Shown here: positions 61,985-64,000 of the stretch, piece by piece
Layout: each line of letters begins with the position of its first letter
How positions within the stretch are numbered: position 1 is the first letter of the stretch
Source of the DNA: Celeribacter sp. HF31
GTDB taxonomy: Bacteria > Pseudomonadota > Alphaproteobacteria > Rhodobacterales > Rhodobacteraceae
Length of the DNA stretch: 64,000 nt
Assembly: GCF_011806455.1 (NCBI RefSeq)
Contig: NZ_JAATOT010000002.1
Span: 62,001-126,000 of the forward strand
Direction: 5' to 3'
The notes under the pieces: model-generated
What the model was told of the DNA's origin: nothing
Databases searched by the model: none
What the model saw: the letters and a program-made list of their open reading frames with translations, nothing else
Made by a program: the position numbers and the translations under genes

Positions 61985-62614
61985 CTACTTGCGAACGATC
62001 TGCGGCTCGAAATCATCCGCGATGTCGTCGGTATCGAGCGGCAGGATCGTATCCTCGTCTTCCACGTCTTCGATCAGAAAGATGCGCTCCACAGCGGCCA
62101 CGAAGGTCCGCCGGGCGATCACCGGGCGCATGAGCTCCGCGCGGCCTTGCTGATCTACCATCAGATAAAACAGCGCCGGGCCATCAAACGGCTTCGGTGC
62201 GTGAGGCAAGAGTTCACCAGCCCCGGCAACCTCGAACAGGTTCGGGCCACTGGCACGTTCTGCCCCAGCGCCTTTTTCCGAGCGCGGCTTAGGGTGGTCT
62301 TGGCCACAGGCTTCATCGACGTTGCAGAACGAGACTTTGATACCGAGCGTATCGTTGCGGATTGCCTCGATCCCATCCTTGCGGTCGATTTCCCAATCGT
62401 CACCAAGGTATTCACGACGCAGCGCGGCGACGCCATGGTGATAGGAAAACGTCCCGGCGGCATTGGACGGGTGCAGGCCTGTCGCGTTGTTGCGTTCAGC
62501 AAGCGCGATGGCGACAACCCGCGAAAGCCCCTCAACCGTCAGGCCCAGTTGGGTGAGCCGGTGTGCGACGTCATCAACGTCGTGCAAGATGGTGGTCGGA
62601 ATTTGTTCGGTCAT
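61985..62614 (-). CDS. Hypothetical protein, first gene of the island cassette
   Basis: A 209-aa cytoplasmic-looking protein that I do not recognise. The N-terminal third (VDDVAHRLTQLGLTVEGLSRVV) is helical; the middle (AALRREYLGDDWEIDRKDGIEAI) and the strand-rich part (TLGIKVSFCNVDEACG) suggest a compact alpha/beta fold; the tail is acidic (EDVEDEDTILPLDTDDIADD). It is 8 bp before the XRE/ImmA gene and surely cotranscribed. A role as substrate or partner of the metallopeptidase is possible, not shown. Confidence 0.72.
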   Translation of the reverse strand: MTEQIPTTILHDVDDVAHRLTQLGLTVEGLSRVVAIALAERNNATGLHPSNAAGTFSYHHGVAALRREYLGDDWEIDRKDGIEAIRNDTLGIKVSFCNVDEACGQDHPKPRSEKGAGAERASGPNLFEVAGAGELLPHAPKPFDGPALFYLMVDQQGRAELMRPVIARRTFVAAVERIFLIEDVEDEDTILPLDTDDIADDFEPQIVRK

Positions 62615-62804
62615 GCCTGCGCCTCGTGTCGATTTTCTTGACCTACAAGGTGGTCGAAAAAATCGGCAAGGTCAAGTACCATCTTACCCTTACCCCGGTT
62701 CGAAGGCTATGCGCGGAGGGACCGCGTCCTACGCGCTCGCGAACAGGGTTCAGAGTTCATGCGTGATCCTCACGTTTCTAGCTGCTCTATACCCATACGC
62801 CAGA

Positions 62805-64000
62805 TTACTCAAAGCGCTGTTCACGACTACTGTGCTCATCAGCCTCCTTTGCACGATTTTTGAGAACAGCCTGTTCGATCTCCTTCAATTTCTCCGTCAC
62901 AAGCATTTTCACGTCTGGCGATGGATAATCGGACAAACTTGCCAACGCGCGGCCCCTTACTTCAAGGATATCTGCTAGCGAGCCGGACCAACCCGATGGC
63001 CATGTGCGTGAGAAGATGGTTTCAACTACCTCGGTCTTATTGTCGGATGCATCCAAGATGGCCATCATATGATCACTCAGCTTGACCTTACTTGGGTTTT
63101 CCAACGGTGCTCCCCCGCCTTCTAAAGTAGAGTATGGGCAAACCAACGTTGCAAGCTTACCCAGCTTCTCTTGATCTCCTCCACACCATGCAAGTAAGCG
63201 GTCAATTGAAGCTTCATTCAGCGAAGGCTCGTCCAAACCATAAGATCGGTCACGGAACACCATGTAACTTCGCAACTTTTCGCTGTCACCTCCCACGAGT
63301 ACGCAGTCAAGTACGAGTTCTGGGAAATTCTTGACCAAAGGTGAGATGAGGTCGCCGAGTTCAAAGCTGTACAGCCGGAAATTTTCGATCCCGTCAAATA
63401 CCAACTCCGCAATCTCGGAAACTTCCGAAATTGGTGCGCCTTCTCCAAGGCAGTAATTACACACGCGGCCGAGGCCGTGCGATTTGAGCTGGCGAACTTC
63501 ATCCTTTTCCTTGCCGGCCAATGACTTGATCACATGTCGGCCTGCGGACAAGATTTTTTCGTTGGGGAGGTAGGCACTGTCCCTCTCAATGAAAAAGCGC
63601 ATTTCTAGTATTTGAAGCGCCGCCGCAATTCCATTCGGGAGTTTTGCAATTGCCTCAATCAATTCAGTCAGGTCGTCGTCACAGATCGCCTCATGAACGC
63701 GACCAAAACTAATGTGAGCAAATGTCCATGCCTCAAGTTCCTTATCGCACGCCAGCTCAATGAGCCTTTTTATCCCCCAAGGTTCCAGCGGGGCCGCACA
63801 CAACAGATAGACAAAATGCTCTTTGAGTTTTGCGTTCTCAAGTACCGCTTCCTGTAGCTTCCTAGCTAGTACAGGGCTGTCCTCGTGAACTTCACGGATG
63901 AACCCGCTCAAAACAACAGGATTTACACGCGCAAGCGAAAAGCCATCTACAAGGCCAACAAGAAACTCAAAGGTTTCAACTTTGTTTTGACTTCCACGAG
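62805..64000 (-). CDS. Large helical protein of unknown function (5' end outside window)
   Basis: The leftward frame is open from the right edge to a stop at 62805; about 398 residues are visible and the start lies beyond 64000 (the internal TTG at 63911 is not needed). The protein is rich in amphipathic helices (LIELACDKELEAWTFA, LTELIEAIAKLPNGIAAAL, SEIAELVFDGIENF), like a helical repeat or the C-terminal part of a large ATPase or sensor. It ends in a charged coil (KNRAKEADEHSSREQRFE). GC is visibly lower than in the core genome: a line I counted (63361-63420) has 28 G/C of 60. No family recognised. Confidence 0.7.
   Translation of the reverse strand, partial: RGSQNKVETFEFLVGLVDGFSLARVNPVVLSGFIREVHEDSPVLARKLQEAVLENAKLKEHFVYLLCAAPLEPWGIKRLIELACDKELEAWTFAHISFGRVHEAICDDDLTELIEAIAKLPNGIAAALQILEMRFFIERDSAYLPNEKILSAGRHVIKSLAGKEKDEVRQLKSHGLGRVCNYCLGEGAPISEVSEIAELVFDGIENFRLYSFELGDLISPLVKNFPELVLDCVLVGGDSEKLRSYMVFRDRSYGLDEPSLNEASIDRLLAWCGGDQEKLGKLATLVCPYSTLEGGGAPLENPSKVKLSDHMMAILDASDNKTEVVETIFSRTWPSGWSGSLADILEVRGRALASLSDYPSPDVKMLVTEKLKEIEQAVLKNRAKEADEHSSREQRFE

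Overview
The window looks like chromosome of a marine alphaproteobacterium of the Roseobacter group (Rhodobacterales). The evidence is high-GC coding sequence, a circularly permuted two-piece tmRNA gene whose tag reads ANDNKAPMALAA, an alpha-type SspB adaptor, a trgA/trgB pair, an AcuI acryloyl-CoA reductase (DMSP pathway), CcmI/RuvX/DUF1289 synteny and a zwf-pgl-pgi operon feeding the Entner-Doudoroff pathway. No rRNA, CRISPR array, insertion sequence or integrase was seen.

Layout. 1-3.1 kb: partial Ppx/GppA phosphatase, an RluE-type pseudouridine synthase, a secreted fasciclin protein, tRNA-Gly(CCC) and an SCP2 protein. 3.1-7.1 kb: leftward zwf-pgl-pgi operon with a perfect 12-bp palindrome upstream. 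7.3-14 kb: radical SAM protein, HNH nuclease, ABC-F ATPase preceded by an overlapping 44-aa micropeptide gene, esterase, AlkA-like glycosylase, cobK and divergent cobA, then a MITE-like inverted-repeat element. 14-21.2 kb: MFS transporter, then a leftward phrA-cfa-trgA-trgB operon behind a sigma-E-like promoter (a photo-oxidative stress unit), and an Atm1-type ABC exporter. 21.3-31.3 kb: LysM protein, LOG-family protein, a Qnr-like pentapeptide protein, RarD, a sodB-phosphoesterase-amidohydrolase-SUKH operon, two small membrane proteins and ccmI-ruvX-DUF1289. 31.3-41.4 kb: TauE/SafE, acuI with a divergent GntR regulator and paired operators, an orphan binding protein, ssrA, an NTF2-like protein, a secreted phytochelatin-synthase-like protein, chrA, sspB, a methyltransferase and fumC. 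41.5-54.5 kb: small proteins, a deletion remnant of a serine hydrolase, cimA, cysS, a PEP-mutase-family enzyme, mazG, a second orphan binding protein, tandem GNAT genes, rnd, DsrE, purM-purN and tRNA-Ile2. 54.6-59.5 kb: MCP, histidine kinase, MBL hydrolase and tRNA-Asn.

From tRNA-Asn to the right edge the sequence changes character. It holds a three-gene leftward cassette (unknown protein, XRE/ImmA metallopeptidase, NucS-like nuclease with an EVE/PUA-like tail) and a lower-GC gene that runs off the edge. This is a probable genomic island and possibly a defence cassette.

The most novel-looking element lies at 50152-50335. A consensus-like promoter starts a short leaderless ORF containing consecutive Phe-Tyr-Trp codons, followed by alternative hairpins and an intrinsic terminator, just upstream of a GNAT acetyltransferase. 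It has the form of an aromatic-amino-acid attenuator controlling an acetyltransferase rather than a biosynthetic operon.
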